A stretch of DNA of 64,000 nt from Zancudomyces culisetae (taxonomy: Eukaryota; Kickxellomycota; Harpellomycetes; Harpellales; Legeriomycetaceae). Below, piece by piece: positions 1-9,826 of the stretch. Position 1 is the stretch's first letter; every line of letters starts with the position of its first letter. A program made the position numbers and the translations under genes. Under the pieces are notes generated by a model. It was not told the origin of the DNA and did not search any database. It worked only from the letters and a program-made list of their open reading frames with translations. The DNA lies in contig LSSK01000094.1 in assembly GCA_001969505.1 (NCBI GenBank), forward strand, positions 40,433 to 104,432, written 5' to 3'.

Positions 1-740
1 TTCTAACACGACCTTTAACTCCGACACTGGCCTATAAAATCTACTCTGATGTGTGACAGTGTTGTGGATCCCTCCTTTCTTTCTTGGCTAGATGTGGCCA
101 TAATAATGGACCTATATTATTTCTCTGTACTATTGGTGTACTCTCACTTTTTATCGCACTATCACTTGGTTATATAATGACGCATTAGTTATATCTAACC
201 ATTTTATAATATCCTGGCTGGCCTATTTACCCACAAAATGTGACCACAGGACTACTATCACGGGAATAACTATATTGGACACTCACTCAACCGCTTGGCT
301 AATTTGAACCCATGTTTTTGCTTTCTTTTTGCGGTTTTGAAATCAAAGAATCCATTTAAAAACACAAGACAGCATTAAGTTCCAACTCACTGAAATTGAG
401 TGGATGTTATCTGTGTTTCCAGAGTCTCCCGCTGAATACTACTTTGGGGCCTATCCTACAAGATTTGCGGTATTTGTATTAGTAATCATGGGTGCTATTT
501 TTGATTATTGGTATAAAACACAAAAAAAAAAGATTCGTCGAATCAGCCAATAAAAGTTACAGTAAAATGCTTACCTTAAGCGGTAAACCAATTCTGTTCC
601 TATCTACTTATTGCCCTGTTTTTTTTTATCGCATCAAATTATAAATAAACTGAGTTCAGCCTTTGCTGGAGTTTCATATATTTTTTGAGTCAAAGATATA
701 AAAGCAACAAAAAATATATATATTATAAATTTTTAAAAAA
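1..740. other. Left-edge region with possible terminal exon
   Basis: No complete gene is visible. A + strand frame is open from about 340 and can start at ATG 404, running to a stop at 551-553. It would encode 49 residues with one hydrophobic helix (around AVFVLVIMGAIF) and a basic tail ending KKKIRRISQ. A second hydrophobic open stretch lies at about 104-186 (GPILFLCTIGVLS). These could be the last exons of a membrane-protein gene that begins left of the window, but I could not join them with convincing splice sites, and chance is a real alternative. Confidence 0.25.
697..704 (+). promoter_or_regulatory. Possible TATA element upstream of first MCR1 copy
   Basis: TATAAAAG lies 37 bases before the ATG at 741. 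The position is plausible for a core promoter, but the surrounding DNA is very AT-rich, so a chance match is quite possible. Confidence 0.25.
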
Positions 741-1827
741 ATGTTTTCAAGAGTCGCTAGAAAGGTAAGAACTAATTTGGCTTTCTGACCCAACAAGATA
801 GTCTTTTTTCTCTCTTTTTATATAGTATAAAGTACTAATTTTAAAAGGTGATTACGCTACCATCTCTCGATTAACTATATAGGTATCCCCAGTGGCAAGT
901 AGATTTTATTCAACACAGCCCGCCGCAGGTAGTAAAGGAAAAGCTTTTCTGTATGCATCTCTCCTCACAGGTGGAATTCTAGCCGGAAGCTATTTATACA
1001 CATCAAAAAAACCGGAGACAGTTACAAAAGTTGAAAAAATGCAGATTGAGCAAGCCCTAAATCCCGAGAAATTCGTGCCTTTTGAACTCGCAGAGGTTGA
1101 AAAGGTATCCGATAATACACGCATCTTCCGCTTCAAATTGGAGGAGGGTCAACAATTGGGAATGACCGTTGCTTCATGCCTTCTTACTCTTAAACCCGCA
1201 GAAAAAGAGGGAGAAAAGGATGTAGTCAGACCATATACTCCCATAACCGACGAGGAAACCACTGGCCACTTTGATTTATTGATCAAGGAGTACCCTACTG
1301 GTGTCATGTCAAAGCATATCACTAGCTTGAAACCTGGTGATAAGCTCATGGTAAAGGGACCAATTCCCAAGTACAAGTACGCAGAAAATACCAAAAAGGA
1401 GATCGGAATGATTGCTGGCGGTACAGGTATTACACCAATGCTTCAGGTTATCCACAAGGTTCTTAAAAACCCAAGCGATTCAACAAAGGTTTCTTTGTTG
1501 TTTGCAAATGTTTCAGAGAAAGATATTTTGTTGAAGAGCCACTTGGATGCACTCGCAAGCGCACACCCAGACCGATTCAAAGTACAATACATTATTGATA
1601 AGCCAGTACCTGGCTGGAAGGGCGAAACAGGGTACGTGACAGCAGATATGGCACAGAAGTACATGCCAGACGTGTCTATGGGTGATGACTGTGTTGTATT
1701 TGTGTGTGGGCCTCCAGGAATGATGAAGAGTGTTAGTGGATCAAAGAAGAGCCCCACTGATCAAGGACCACTGGTAGGAATTTTGAAGGAATTGGGCTAC
1801 ACTGAAAGTAATGTTTACAAGTTTTAG
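741..1827 (+). CDS. MCR1: NADH-cytochrome b5 reductase, membrane-anchored (MCR1-like)
   Basis: Two exons, 741-764 and 883-1827, give 322 residues. The 24-base first exon encodes MFSRVARK, and the intron (GTAAGA...ATATAG, phase 0) keeps the frame open. The N terminus is basic with an FYSTQP stretch like a mitochondrial presequence. It is followed by one hydrophobic helix (around YASLLTGGILAGSYLY), the anchor expected of Mcr1 in the outer membrane and intermembrane space. FAD-binding RPYTP and the lineage-typical GVMSKH follow, then NADH-binding GGTGITPM and C-terminal CGPPGMM. Family role: FAD enzyme passing electrons from NADH to cytochrome b5 or similar acceptors. A second copy lies 0.7 kb downstream in the same direction and is nearly identical over the catalytic core. 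A TATAAAAG lies 37 bases before the start. Confidence 0.93.
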
Positions 1828-2547
1828 TTTTATTGATGCCGTTTCGTATTTGAGTTTTATTTGAAGATAGTGTCACATTTACAAACCTAATAAAAGCTTG
1901 AATTTCAAAAAATTTGGGTTTATCACTTTTTTGATTTTGTTGTGCATTACACCAATGCTCTGGTAATAGGTACCACCTAACATGAGATAAAAATACAAAA
2001 ACATATAATTGTGAATTATAAAAGTACAGACACCATGCCATTTACAGACCTGCAGGGTTGTCGGGTGTTACTTTTGGTTATTTATATTTGAGTTTGATGC
2101 TTGTAGCCTCATCTTTTGCATATCTGGAGTAAACATTGTAAATACTTGTGTCTAAAACATACTTTCTGTTAGTATATGAGGTGATGCTCCCCCCTCCTCC
2201 ATTCTTCCCTAGTTCCGAACATATGACATCTATAAAGTGGATGAATATGTAGTTCTATTATACCTTTTTACCCTCAATAAGTAATTCAAATAAATTATAC
2301 TCAGCTGTGATTTTGGAGTTTCACGGTTACAAGTTCTGGCGGCAAATACCAATCCATCCTGATACAAATTGGCCTAATTTTTATTTGGTATGAAACATCC
2401 GCTAGCCCTTTACTCGTTTGTTTCTTGCATTTTTCACCTACACGCAATAATAATAATAAAAATTGCTCAAAATACAAAATATCACTTTACTTTAACAAAC
2501 AGTTATTAATGCCCATATTAAACCCAACCTCCTGGAAGAATTGAAAA
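1828..2547. other. Spacer between the two MCR1 copies
   Basis: The spacer holds AATAAA-like polyadenylation signals at about 1890 for the first copy and the upstream region of the second. No additional gene or RNA is recognised. Short open frames on the minus strand are overlaps of the MCR1 reading frame or AT-rich chance frames. Confidence 0.5.
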
Positions 2548-3561
2548 ATGAATTTTAGAGTGGGACAAAAGGTAAGCCCTGTCCTAAAGATGGAATTTGA
2601 TACATGTAGGCATCTCTAAAAATAATAAATCATAAATAGATTATCTCCAACGCTGCACGGTTTTACTCAACTCGTCAGGGCGCAGAAGGTATGATTTTTT
2701 TTAATCTCTCTAGACTGTACTTAAAGTCATTTTTCGTAATTAACCAAAAATAGGTACTTAAATGTAGGTGGTAGAATAGTAGCCAATGCCCTAAATCCCG
2801 AGAAATTTGTGCCTTTCGAAGTTTCAAAGGTCGAAAGGGTATCAGATAATACAAAAGTTATACGTTTTAAGTTGCAGGAGGGTCAACGCCTAGGATTGCC
2901 AGTTTGCTCATCTCTATATACTCTTAAACCTGCAGAAAAGCAAGGTGAAAAGGACGTCACTAAGCCATATACTCCCATAACCGACGAGGAAACCACTGGC
3001 CACTTTGATTTATTGATCAAGGAGTACCCTACTGGTGTCATGTCAAAGCATATCACTAGCTTGAAACCTGGTGATAAGCTCATGGTAAAGGGACCAATTC
3101 TCAAGTACAAGTACGCGGAAAATACCAAAAAGGAGATCGGAATGATTGCTGGTGGTACAGGTATTACACCAATGCTTCAGGTTATCCACAAGGTTCTTAA
3201 AAACCCAAGTGATTCAACAAAGCTTTCTTTGTTGTTTGCAAATGTTTCAGAGAAAGATATTTTGTTGAAGAGCCACTTGGATGCACTCGCAAGCGCACAC
3301 CCAGACCGATTCAAAGTACAATACGTTATTGATAAGCCAGCACCTGGCTGGAAGGGCGAAACAGGGTACGTGACAGCAGATATGGCACAGAAGTACATGC
3401 CAGACGTGTCTATGGGTGATGACTGTGTTGTATTTGTGTGTGGGCCTCCAGGAATGATGAAGAGTGTTAGTGGACCAAAAAGGAGTCGTACCGATCAAGG
3501 CCCGCTGGTAGGAATTTTGAAGGAATTGGGCTACACTGAAAGCAACGTATGCAAATTCTAG
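2548..3561 (+). CDS. NADH-cytochrome b5 reductase paralogue lacking the membrane anchor
   Basis: Three exons, 2548-2571, 2640-2688 and 2768-3561, give 288 residues. Exon 1 is again exactly 24 bases (MNFRVGQK) with a phase 0 intron, as in the upstream paralogue. Exon 2 encodes a presequence-like stretch with RFYSTRQG. The last junction uses AATGTAG at 2767, because the nearer TAG at 2753 would bring in a stop. The join runs straight from the presequence to ALNPEKFVPFE, so the hydrophobic anchor of the first copy has no counterpart. The FAD motif (KPYTP), GGTGITPM and CGPPGMM are all intact. I infer a soluble enzyme, perhaps in the mitochondrial matrix. If exon 3 is misjudged, a short anchor could have been missed. 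Confidence 0.85.
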
Positions 3562-3937
3562 ATAGTTGACCGCCTGTTCCTTGCATACTTTAAATACGTA
3601 GTGGGCATGAAACTATGTAACCAAGAAACACCAGCTATACCCAAACCTCACTTGTGCTCTCAAAGCCGTTTAATTATCCTGCACAATGATATGTTCAACT
3701 ATTTTTTTTTCATCATTAGCCATCAGTTTTACGTTTTGGTTATTTTTAGTAAATATCAGAAATAGTCTTTAAAAATGGTTTTTTTTCTTTCGTAATAAAG
3801 AGTGGGATGTTTATGAAGGTATATTCTTTTATTTTATTGTCACCACTGGTAAAGTCATGTAAAGTGTACAATTTAAACAAGAAGGTGATCAAATTTCCAA
3901 AAATAAATATGTCTAGTGTTGTTGAGAAGTGAGAGAT
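3562..3937. other. Convergent 3' spacer
   Basis: This separates the 3' ends of MCR1 copy 2 (+) and an Mpv17-family gene (-). It holds poly-T runs and AATAAA signals on both strands, consistent with two polyadenylation regions. Nothing else is seen. Confidence 0.5.
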
Positions 3938-4585
3938 CTAGGCGCTAACAGGAAGTTGAGCCGCTTCTTCTTCGCTATTAAGTAAGCGTTCTTTCTCCTG
4001 GCTCGTCAAATAGCTTAAAAAGCTGTTCCATACTACCCCAAATACTGCACCGAATGGAACTCTGTAAATCAATGGTATAACGGAGAGGTTTATTGCCTGG
4101 ACTGCTGGCCAGAGATAATAGTTCGCTATCAATGTTTTTTTATATCGAAGCCTATGGCTCTCTTTTATCTGTTCTTTGGTTTTTCCTTCCATTGTTCCCA
4201 TCACCACAATAAATGCCGATACTGCAACTGGGGCAAAAACTACCTGATCACAAAGCACACGCTTACCTATTGTGCCAAAGAAGTCTCTGTTGTACTTGGA
4301 TTTTTGTGAGTTTAATAGTGCTTTAAACGGAAAACGTTTATCCAAAAACGAGTACCAGCGGTATGCAACCGGAGCAAATACAAGACCATAAAGAAAGAAT
4401 CTAAATGTTTGTTTGGGATCAACTTTACTCCAAAACCCCTTTTCGCTACCGCTTACTCCCATCGATTTGATGTTTGAGGATTGAGCCAGTAAATCACCTG
4501 TGGCTGCAATTGCTCCATTTGATAAACTGATGGACACATATGGATTCCGTGATGCATATCTTTTGAAGTTGCTCCAAAATGACAT
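3938..4585 (-). CDS. Mpv17/PMP22/Sym1 family membrane protein, copy 1
   Basis: A single-exon frame of 215 residues. It carries the family hallmarks: an N-terminal helix of the type WSNFKRYASRNPYVS, GDLLAQ, DPKQTFRFFLYGLVFAPVAYRWY, a central CDQVVFAPV, and the C-terminal LWPAVQAINLSVIPLIYR followed by VPFGAVFGVVWNSFLSY. Four hydrophobic helices are expected. Relatives such as Mpv17 and Sym1 sit in the inner mitochondrial or peroxisomal membrane, may form channels, and matter under stress and for mitochondrial DNA maintenance. It is the first of three relatives within 4 kb. The start at 4585 gives the normal family N terminus; no mitochondrial presequence is obvious, which is typical. Which organelle it serves cannot be read from the sequence. 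Confidence 0.93.
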   Translation of the reverse strand: MSFWSNFKRYASRNPYVSISLSNGAIAATGDLLAQSSNIKSMGVSGSEKGFWSKVDPKQTFRFFLYGLVFAPVAYRWYSFLDKRFPFKALLNSQKSKYNRDFFGTIGKRVLCDQVVFAPVAVSAFIVVMGTMEGKTKEQIKESHRLRYKKTLIANYYLWPAVQAINLSVIPLIYRVPFGAVFGVVWNSFLSYLTSQEKERLLNSEEEAAQLPVSA

Positions 4586-5243
4586 TTTGTTTTCGTTTTC
4601 GTTTTTGTTTTTTTTGTGAAGATTGGGTTAACACTTTCCTGGTCTCGATTTCCGATTATATTGAATATGTATGTTATCAAACAATAACATACAAGCGTAC
4701 AAACCAAGAATAGAAATATGGAAAAAAAAACCTAAAAGTTGGTATCCAACAATCACATTTCCCCTTAATTTTTTTTTTGCTCATCTCAATTAGCCCGTCC
4801 AAATGTTAAAATTTTTTGATTCACAATACTTTTTTCAGTGCGGTGATAGGCCTAGAAGGGCCAGAGTTATCACATGAAACTATATTACATGATTGACATA
4901 AAAGTATGCCCACCCTTCCCTAAAAAAAAAAGAAACCTATCCGTGGAAAACCTAATGTTCCGCTCTGAATATACTATACCTGTGTCATCCTCAAGAAGTT
5001 TGAATCAAGGATGAGCAGTAAATCTGAATAGACGTATTTTGAACATTTGATTCCCATAAGACGTGTTGTATTATGTCGTCTACACATTCAAAAATAGCTT
5101 TATTCTCTGATCTTAGGGGCTTGATTTATTTAATGCCAAATATTTTTAATAAAACTAGGCTCATCAGTATAGATAAACCAAGGTGACCCAGTATGAAACT
5201 AAAAAAACAAACTCATACCCAGTGTATTTTGTGGTTGACGGCT
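4586..5243. other. Spacer between Mpv17 copies 1 and 2
   Basis: Upstream region of copy 1 and 3' region of copy 2, both minus strand. A T-rich hexamer run (TTTTCG/TTTTTG) lies just before the copy 1 start, at about 4587-4615. No other gene is supported. Confidence 0.45.
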
Positions 5244-5840
5244 TTAACGCCTGCTTTGGATATAGCTCAAGTAAGAATTCCAAAATATACCAAATATACT
5301 TCCACAAGGTACTCTGAATTGCATAGGTATAAGTGAAAAATTCAATAGTTGAAACGCCGGCCAGATTAAGTAGTTGGCTTTTAAGGTGATAAAGTATTTG
5401 TCTTTGAATGCCTGCTGAATTTCGTACCTGTTTTTGCCCTCCATAACATTCATATATGAAAAAAAGAGTATAATACCTATTGGAGCAAAAATCAGTTGAT
5501 CAGTGGCAACTCTTTTCACAAGAGGTACTATGGCGTTTATTTTTGATTCGCTTGACTTTTCCCTGACTGCTGACAGTGGAAACCTTTTGTTGAGAAATAT
5601 GTACCATCTATTTACCACTGGTCCCAACAAAAACCCGTACGATACAAACCGAAGAGTTCTCATCAAGTCGTATTCTTGTGTAGACATTGATACAGTTGTA
5701 GAGCCATCTATATTTTCAAACTTCAGTCCCTGTGCGATAATATCTCCAAGACCGAACAATATTCCATTGGTTATAGACATTGTTTTCACTGGGTGAGCAA
5801 CTGAAGCCTTGCTCCACGAGTTTAGCAACTTTAAAGCCAT
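5244..5840 (-). CDS. Mpv17/PMP22/Sym1 family membrane protein, copy 2
   Basis: A single-exon frame of 198 residues. Family motifs in order: LLNSWSKASVAHPVKTMSIT, GDIIAQG, DLMRTLRFVSYGFLLGPVV, NRWYIFLNKRFP, TDQLIFAPIGI, then LIWPAFQLLNFSLIPMQFR and VPCGSIFGIFWNSYLSY at the C terminus. It is clearly diverged from copies 1 and 3, so the duplications are not recent. Length matches the usual 170-220 residues of the family. As for its neighbours, an inner mitochondrial or peroxisomal membrane location is inferred from the family only. Confidence 0.93.
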   Translation of the reverse strand: MALKLLNSWSKASVAHPVKTMSITNGILFGLGDIIAQGLKFENIDGSTTVSMSTQEYDLMRTLRFVSYGFLLGPVVNRWYIFLNKRFPLSAVREKSSESKINAIVPLVKRVATDQLIFAPIGIILFFSYMNVMEGKNRYEIQQAFKDKYFITLKANYLIWPAFQLLNFSLIPMQFRVPCGSIFGIFWNSYLSYIQSRR

Positions 5841-7207
5841 TATTCCTTTGCGCGTTATGTAGTTATTTGTTAAGCTTCTTTCTTTTTATGTCGATACCAG
5901 CACTGTGATGATATACTTGTTTAACCCCAACAGTATATTACAGATGTTTTACTAAGTTGGCTACTTTTGGTTTATTTAAATATAGGATATTTGATTTTTA
6001 TATAAGTTGAACTGGTTAGATAGGAGAAAGAAGTTTTGAATCAAAAACCCGGCTTCGTAAAGTAAATAATACACCCCCATTTCCAAATTGTGAGGCAGGG
6101 ATATTAACAGATTAAAATTCTTCAAAACGCAAAATTGAAGGCATGTGGGGTTGGTTATTCCCTCTATTAATTTTAACTTGTTTTCCAATGCATTATTTGT
6201 TTTCGCATGACATCCTATAATACCTGTCGACAAACATTGGATGATGGCGAAATATCAAGCCAGTCTAAACCAAAAAATAAATACTATTTATATTGATTCC
6301 ACCCAAACGAGCTTGGAGTTTTCATGCAATATGGATTTTCCAGTTATTAAGCTCGATAAATAAGGAGGGTGGGATGAATCTGAATTTGGCTTTATTGGTG
6401 CCGTATCTTACTACATAATGGGTATTTTGTGCATTTTGTGCAATATGTGCAATATGTAATAGCCGATTTTGCTTCGCAAACACTTTGTCTGCTCCAAAGT
6501 TTGTTTTTTCTTCAAAAGCCAGGAAATATATAAAGACCCGCATGCATAGGGTGTGTATACATTCTGCACCTGGAATCGTTGAACAAACCATTCCCCTCTC
6601 ATTGAAACATTGAAGGCTTTATTAGATATATTGAAATCCTAAACCCCAAGTAAACTCCAACTCCTAGGTATTAACGAGAGATATTTATAAAGTACCCGGG
6701 ACACATACTTGTATACCTAGAGATATATCCCCTAGCTGAGTATTATGAAGCATCCATGCTCAACCAACCTTAAAAATTCTACACATACTAGATAACCCAG
6801 GCCATGTGCTGTATTACTAATAACACGTTTGATAGTATGCCAGTAAAGCCTGGTTTCAAAGCTCCATTTTACCATTGGCTCTTGGTACAGGTTCGTATCC
6901 AATAAAGCTGAAATACAATCCAAATCTTCAGGAGAACTTGGCATTTTCTGATTCCAATTAAAATTTCCCACTTTTCCAGGTGATCTCCCAAATCATTCAC
7001 AAAACGGCTTGTCATTTTTTTTTTGGCTTAGCTCACAATAAATTCTTGATTCACGAAAAAAAATTTTCTTTATAAATTTGATGACTCTGAACAGAATATG
7101 TAAAAATAAATAAAGCAAGCTTCAACTAAACTAAAAGAGCTAAGCAAAGTCGCACAGAAAATCGACACACAAACGTAGGGTTTATCGATGAAAGATATAG
7201 ATTACTA
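5841..7207. other. 1.4-kb spacer between divergent Mpv17 genes
   Basis: This holds the shared upstream region of copy 2 (-) and copy 3 (+). A short imperfect repeat, TTGTGCATTTTGTGC and variants, lies at about 6425-6460. A 79-residue minus-strand frame (6732-6971) has mixed composition but no recognisable family and no matching neighbour exon. I do not call it a gene. Confidence 0.4.
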
Positions 7208-7888
7208 ATGGCAGCACTGTTCAAGCTTTGGAAAATTAGTGCTCAAAATCGCCCTTACACAACCATTGTGGCAACAGAAATTGCACTATCTTCGTGTGGT
7301 GACATTCTGGCACAATCACTTGATCACTTTGAATTTTTTAAAGTCTACAATGACAGCGCACATCAGCTCGTCAAAGAACCTACGGCTGTCAACGGATGGC
7401 TAGGTTGGTACGATCCCATGAGAACAATGCGATTTACACTTGTTGCGACCATGATATCACCAATTGGATTTCGATGGCACAAGTTTTTGGACAAAAGAGT
7501 CCCATTGAATTCCAAGATAGTCAATATGGAGAGCAAAAGCAGAATAAGTAGGTTTAGGATCAGACTAAAAAACTCGAAACCAGTCGCAAAACGTGTAGTA
7601 TACGATCAAGTTTTGTACGAGCCGCTTGCATACATAACAATATTCACCAGCCTAGGCATTTTAGAGCAGCTGAATTTTCAGGAAATCAAAGAAAAAGTGC
7701 GTTCAACCGCTATCCCTACCTACATTACAGGGCTTGCATTGTGGCCATTTATTCAGGCCGTGAACTTTAGTCTTATACCACTGGTTTACAGAGTTCCATT
7801 TATGAGCATTTTTGATATATTTTGGGATACATACATGAGCTGGATGAATTCGCATTCACTCAAACGAGAGGACGTAGTAGCTCAGTAA
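7208..7888 (+). CDS. Mpv17/PMP22/Sym1 family membrane protein, copy 3
   Basis: A single-exon frame of 226 residues, the only plus-strand member of the trio. Motifs: LFKLWKISAQNRPYTTIV, GDILAQSL, DPMRTMRFTLVATMISPIGF, RWHKFLDKRVP, YDQVLYEPLAY, and LWPFIQAVNFSLIPLVYR plus VPFMSIFDIFWDTYMSW. It carries a longer basic linker (ESKSRISRFRIRLKNSK) between the second and third helices than copies 1 and 2. Organelle and transported substrate are unknown. Confidence 0.92.
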   Translation: MAALFKLWKISAQNRPYTTIVATEIALSSCGDILAQSLDHFEFFKVYNDSAHQLVKEPTAVNGWLGWYDPMRTMRFTLVATMISPIGFRWHKFLDKRVPLNSKIVNMESKSRISRFRIRLKNSKPVAKRVVYDQVLYEPLAYITIFTSLGILEQLNFQEIKEKVRSTAIPTYITGLALWPFIQAVNFSLIPLVYRVPFMSIFDIFWDTYMSWMNSHSLKREDVVAQ

Positions 7889-8326
7889 AAGCTGGCCCTC
7901 CTGTATCATTCACTCCCTCTCCCTAATTGCAAAACATAGCAGCGTATGCGTGTGTAGAAATGTATACCTGATTTGCCGCTTTGTCGCCTGGTTTATTTCA
8001 TAGAGGCATAACCTTGACTATATTATGATAGAGGGATAATAAGCATTTCAGATGTAATTTTTAAAAATCGGAAGGTCTTTCTTTCCAAAATAGAATTTTG
8101 CAAACTAGAAAATAAAAATAGTACAGCACACCTAAAACTAAAAAATCTGGACTAAATGAAGCTCTACTATGGTTTTAATGTGGTTGAAATATCCCATAAA
8201 TGGTGTATGTGTGTATGTGTATGTGTGTGTGACAGATTCCTAAACTTGGGTTCGTCTACAAACAGTGGACTAATTGTACAATGTAAAATCCAATACTAGA
8301 CCCATTAAATATTTAAAACCGGATGG
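7889..8326. other. Convergent 3' spacer with GT-rich repeat
   Basis: This lies between the 3' ends of Mpv17 copy 3 (+) and the F-box gene (-). A (TGTGTA)/(TG) microsatellite sits at about 8201-8232. No gene is seen. Confidence 0.5.
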
Positions 8327-9826
8327 TCAGACTGGGTTGGCAAAGTGCAGTAGTGAAAAAACAGTATCTTTTCCTAAAGACTGACATATACCATTTAATC
8401 TATTGATGACACTGGGTGTCATTTTCTCCAAGGTTTTAGTTGTATCAGCGACAAAAGTCGAGTCTGAGTCTGCATCCGAACTGTTGTCGCTTAATCCATA
8501 CAAATTGGCCGGGTTCTCAAAATTCAGCCCAAAGTTGCACCCATATGTTGCTCTTAGTTTGATGCGTTTCATTTTTGGAGCGTTTAGCCCTATTTCCAAA
8601 AGTGCCTGGGTTTGCACTTTCTCATAGATATCAAACAGTTCTAGAGTTTCTAAATGGGTGAAGTTCATACACGCCCTGCGGATTAATTCAAAAGATTTAA
8701 GCGAGCGTCTAGGTATGATTGAGCTACAGGACAGTGTCAGGTATTTTATGTTGGGAAAGTAACATCCAAATTTGGATAGGCTTTCATAGTTCCTATAGAG
8801 AACCAAATTAGTACACTGGTGTGCCAACATGGCTGTAATAGATGATTTGAGGCCTTCAGAGTTGCCATCAGTACTATTATATTCATGGGATTTATCTCGA
8901 AACATTCTTTGTTGTGTTCTAGATTCCACCTCATCTATAAAATCAGCTGAAATCCTCGCGCATGAGCTGATGTCTAGCACTCTTAGCGTTTTCAGATTGT
9001 ACAGCGAAGCGATTCCTCGCGCGGTAACTTTCACACAGTTTGAAATGTTTAGATTTTGTATGGGTAGCCCTGATTCAGATAATAGCTCCAAACAACCATC
9101 ATCAATCTTTTGGCAATTGGAAACGTCTAATGTCATCAACTGTTTTAGATTGGACGTAACTGATCTCATAACTTCAAAATCAAAAAACATCAACTCCTTA
9201 CATATAACAACTCGCAGATTAACAAACGTAGAAAATAAAGTTTTTAACGATTTTGAGGACAGGTCAAAGCACTGGCTTACATTTAGCTTTTCCAGCTTGA
9301 AATTCATATGACGGACAAAATCTGTATGAATAAGCTCTCCGCCTTGCTGCTGACAGGTCTTGTAGTATATAATGGATAGTTCATTTTCCAATACTTTTAC
9401 AGCCTCTTTCGAAAAAAATTGAACGTTTTTGGCATTGATTGAAAGTAGGTTTGGTAGTGAAAGTATACAGCCTGCTAACCAGTCTTGTGGAATTCGCGAA
9501 TAGATGTCATCTTCTATCATGTTCACATTCAAGTGTTGTATATTCGCCTTAAATATGTCATGAAACTGTTTTCCAGTATTCGTTTTCACAACTTTTGATG
9601 ATTTAATGCACTTTAAAAACAATAGAAATGATTCAATAGGGCTCAGTTTATGACCAAATACTGGCGATGTATAAAGTCTCTTTATCGCGGCATTGTACCA
9701 ATTCTTATTTACTTTCATCGATTGTAATATTCCGTTATGATCCAAATACAGCATCAGTCGATCGAGAAATGGATCCAATCTGTGGATAGGCGTGAACACC
9801 GTGTTGACAGTAGTTGGGCTTTTCAT
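8327..9826 (-). CDS. F-box/leucine-rich-repeat protein
   Basis: A single-exon frame of 499 residues. The N-terminal 60 residues look like a divergent F-box (FLDRLMLYLDHNGILQSMKV then NKNWYNAAIKRLY). They are followed by leucine-rich repeats of the cysteine-containing AMN1/Grr1 type, clearest at about residues 170-310: LEKLNVSQCFDLSSKSLK, MTLDVSNCQKIDDGCLELL, QNLNISNCVKVTARGIASL and LRVLDISSCARIS. More repeats lie around 360-420. Family role: the F-box would bind Skp1 in an SCF ubiquitin ligase, with the repeats selecting substrates. The substrate cannot be inferred. An acidic patch (SDNSSDADSDSTF) lies near the C terminus. The F-box assignment is weaker than the repeat assignment. Confidence 0.8.
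   Translation of the reverse strand: MKSPTTVNTVFTPIHRLDPFLDRLMLYLDHNGILQSMKVNKNWYNAAIKRLYTSPVFGHKLSPIESFLLFLKCIKSSKVVKTNTGKQFHDIFKANIQHLNVNMIEDDIYSRIPQDWLAGCILSLPNLLSINAKNVQFFSKEAVKVLENELSIIYYKTCQQQGGELIHTDFVRHMNFKLEKLNVSQCFDLSSKSLKTLFSTFVNLRVVICKELMFFDFEVMRSVTSNLKQLMTLDVSNCQKIDDGCLELLSESGLPIQNLNISNCVKVTARGIASLYNLKTLRVLDISSCARISADFIDEVESRTQQRMFRDKSHEYNSTDGNSEGLKSSITAMLAHQCTNLVLYRNYESLSKFGCYFPNIKYLTLSCSSIIPRRSLKSFELIRRACMNFTHLETLELFDIYEKVQTQALLEIGLNAPKMKRIKLRATYGCNFGLNFENPANLYGLSDNSSDADSDSTFVADTTKTLEKMTPSVINRLNGICQSLGKDTVFSLLHFANPV

Noticed and set aside
6732-6971. 79-residue minus frame between Mpv17 genes
   Set aside because: Reasonable composition but no family, no Mpv17 motif and no supported neighbouring exon.
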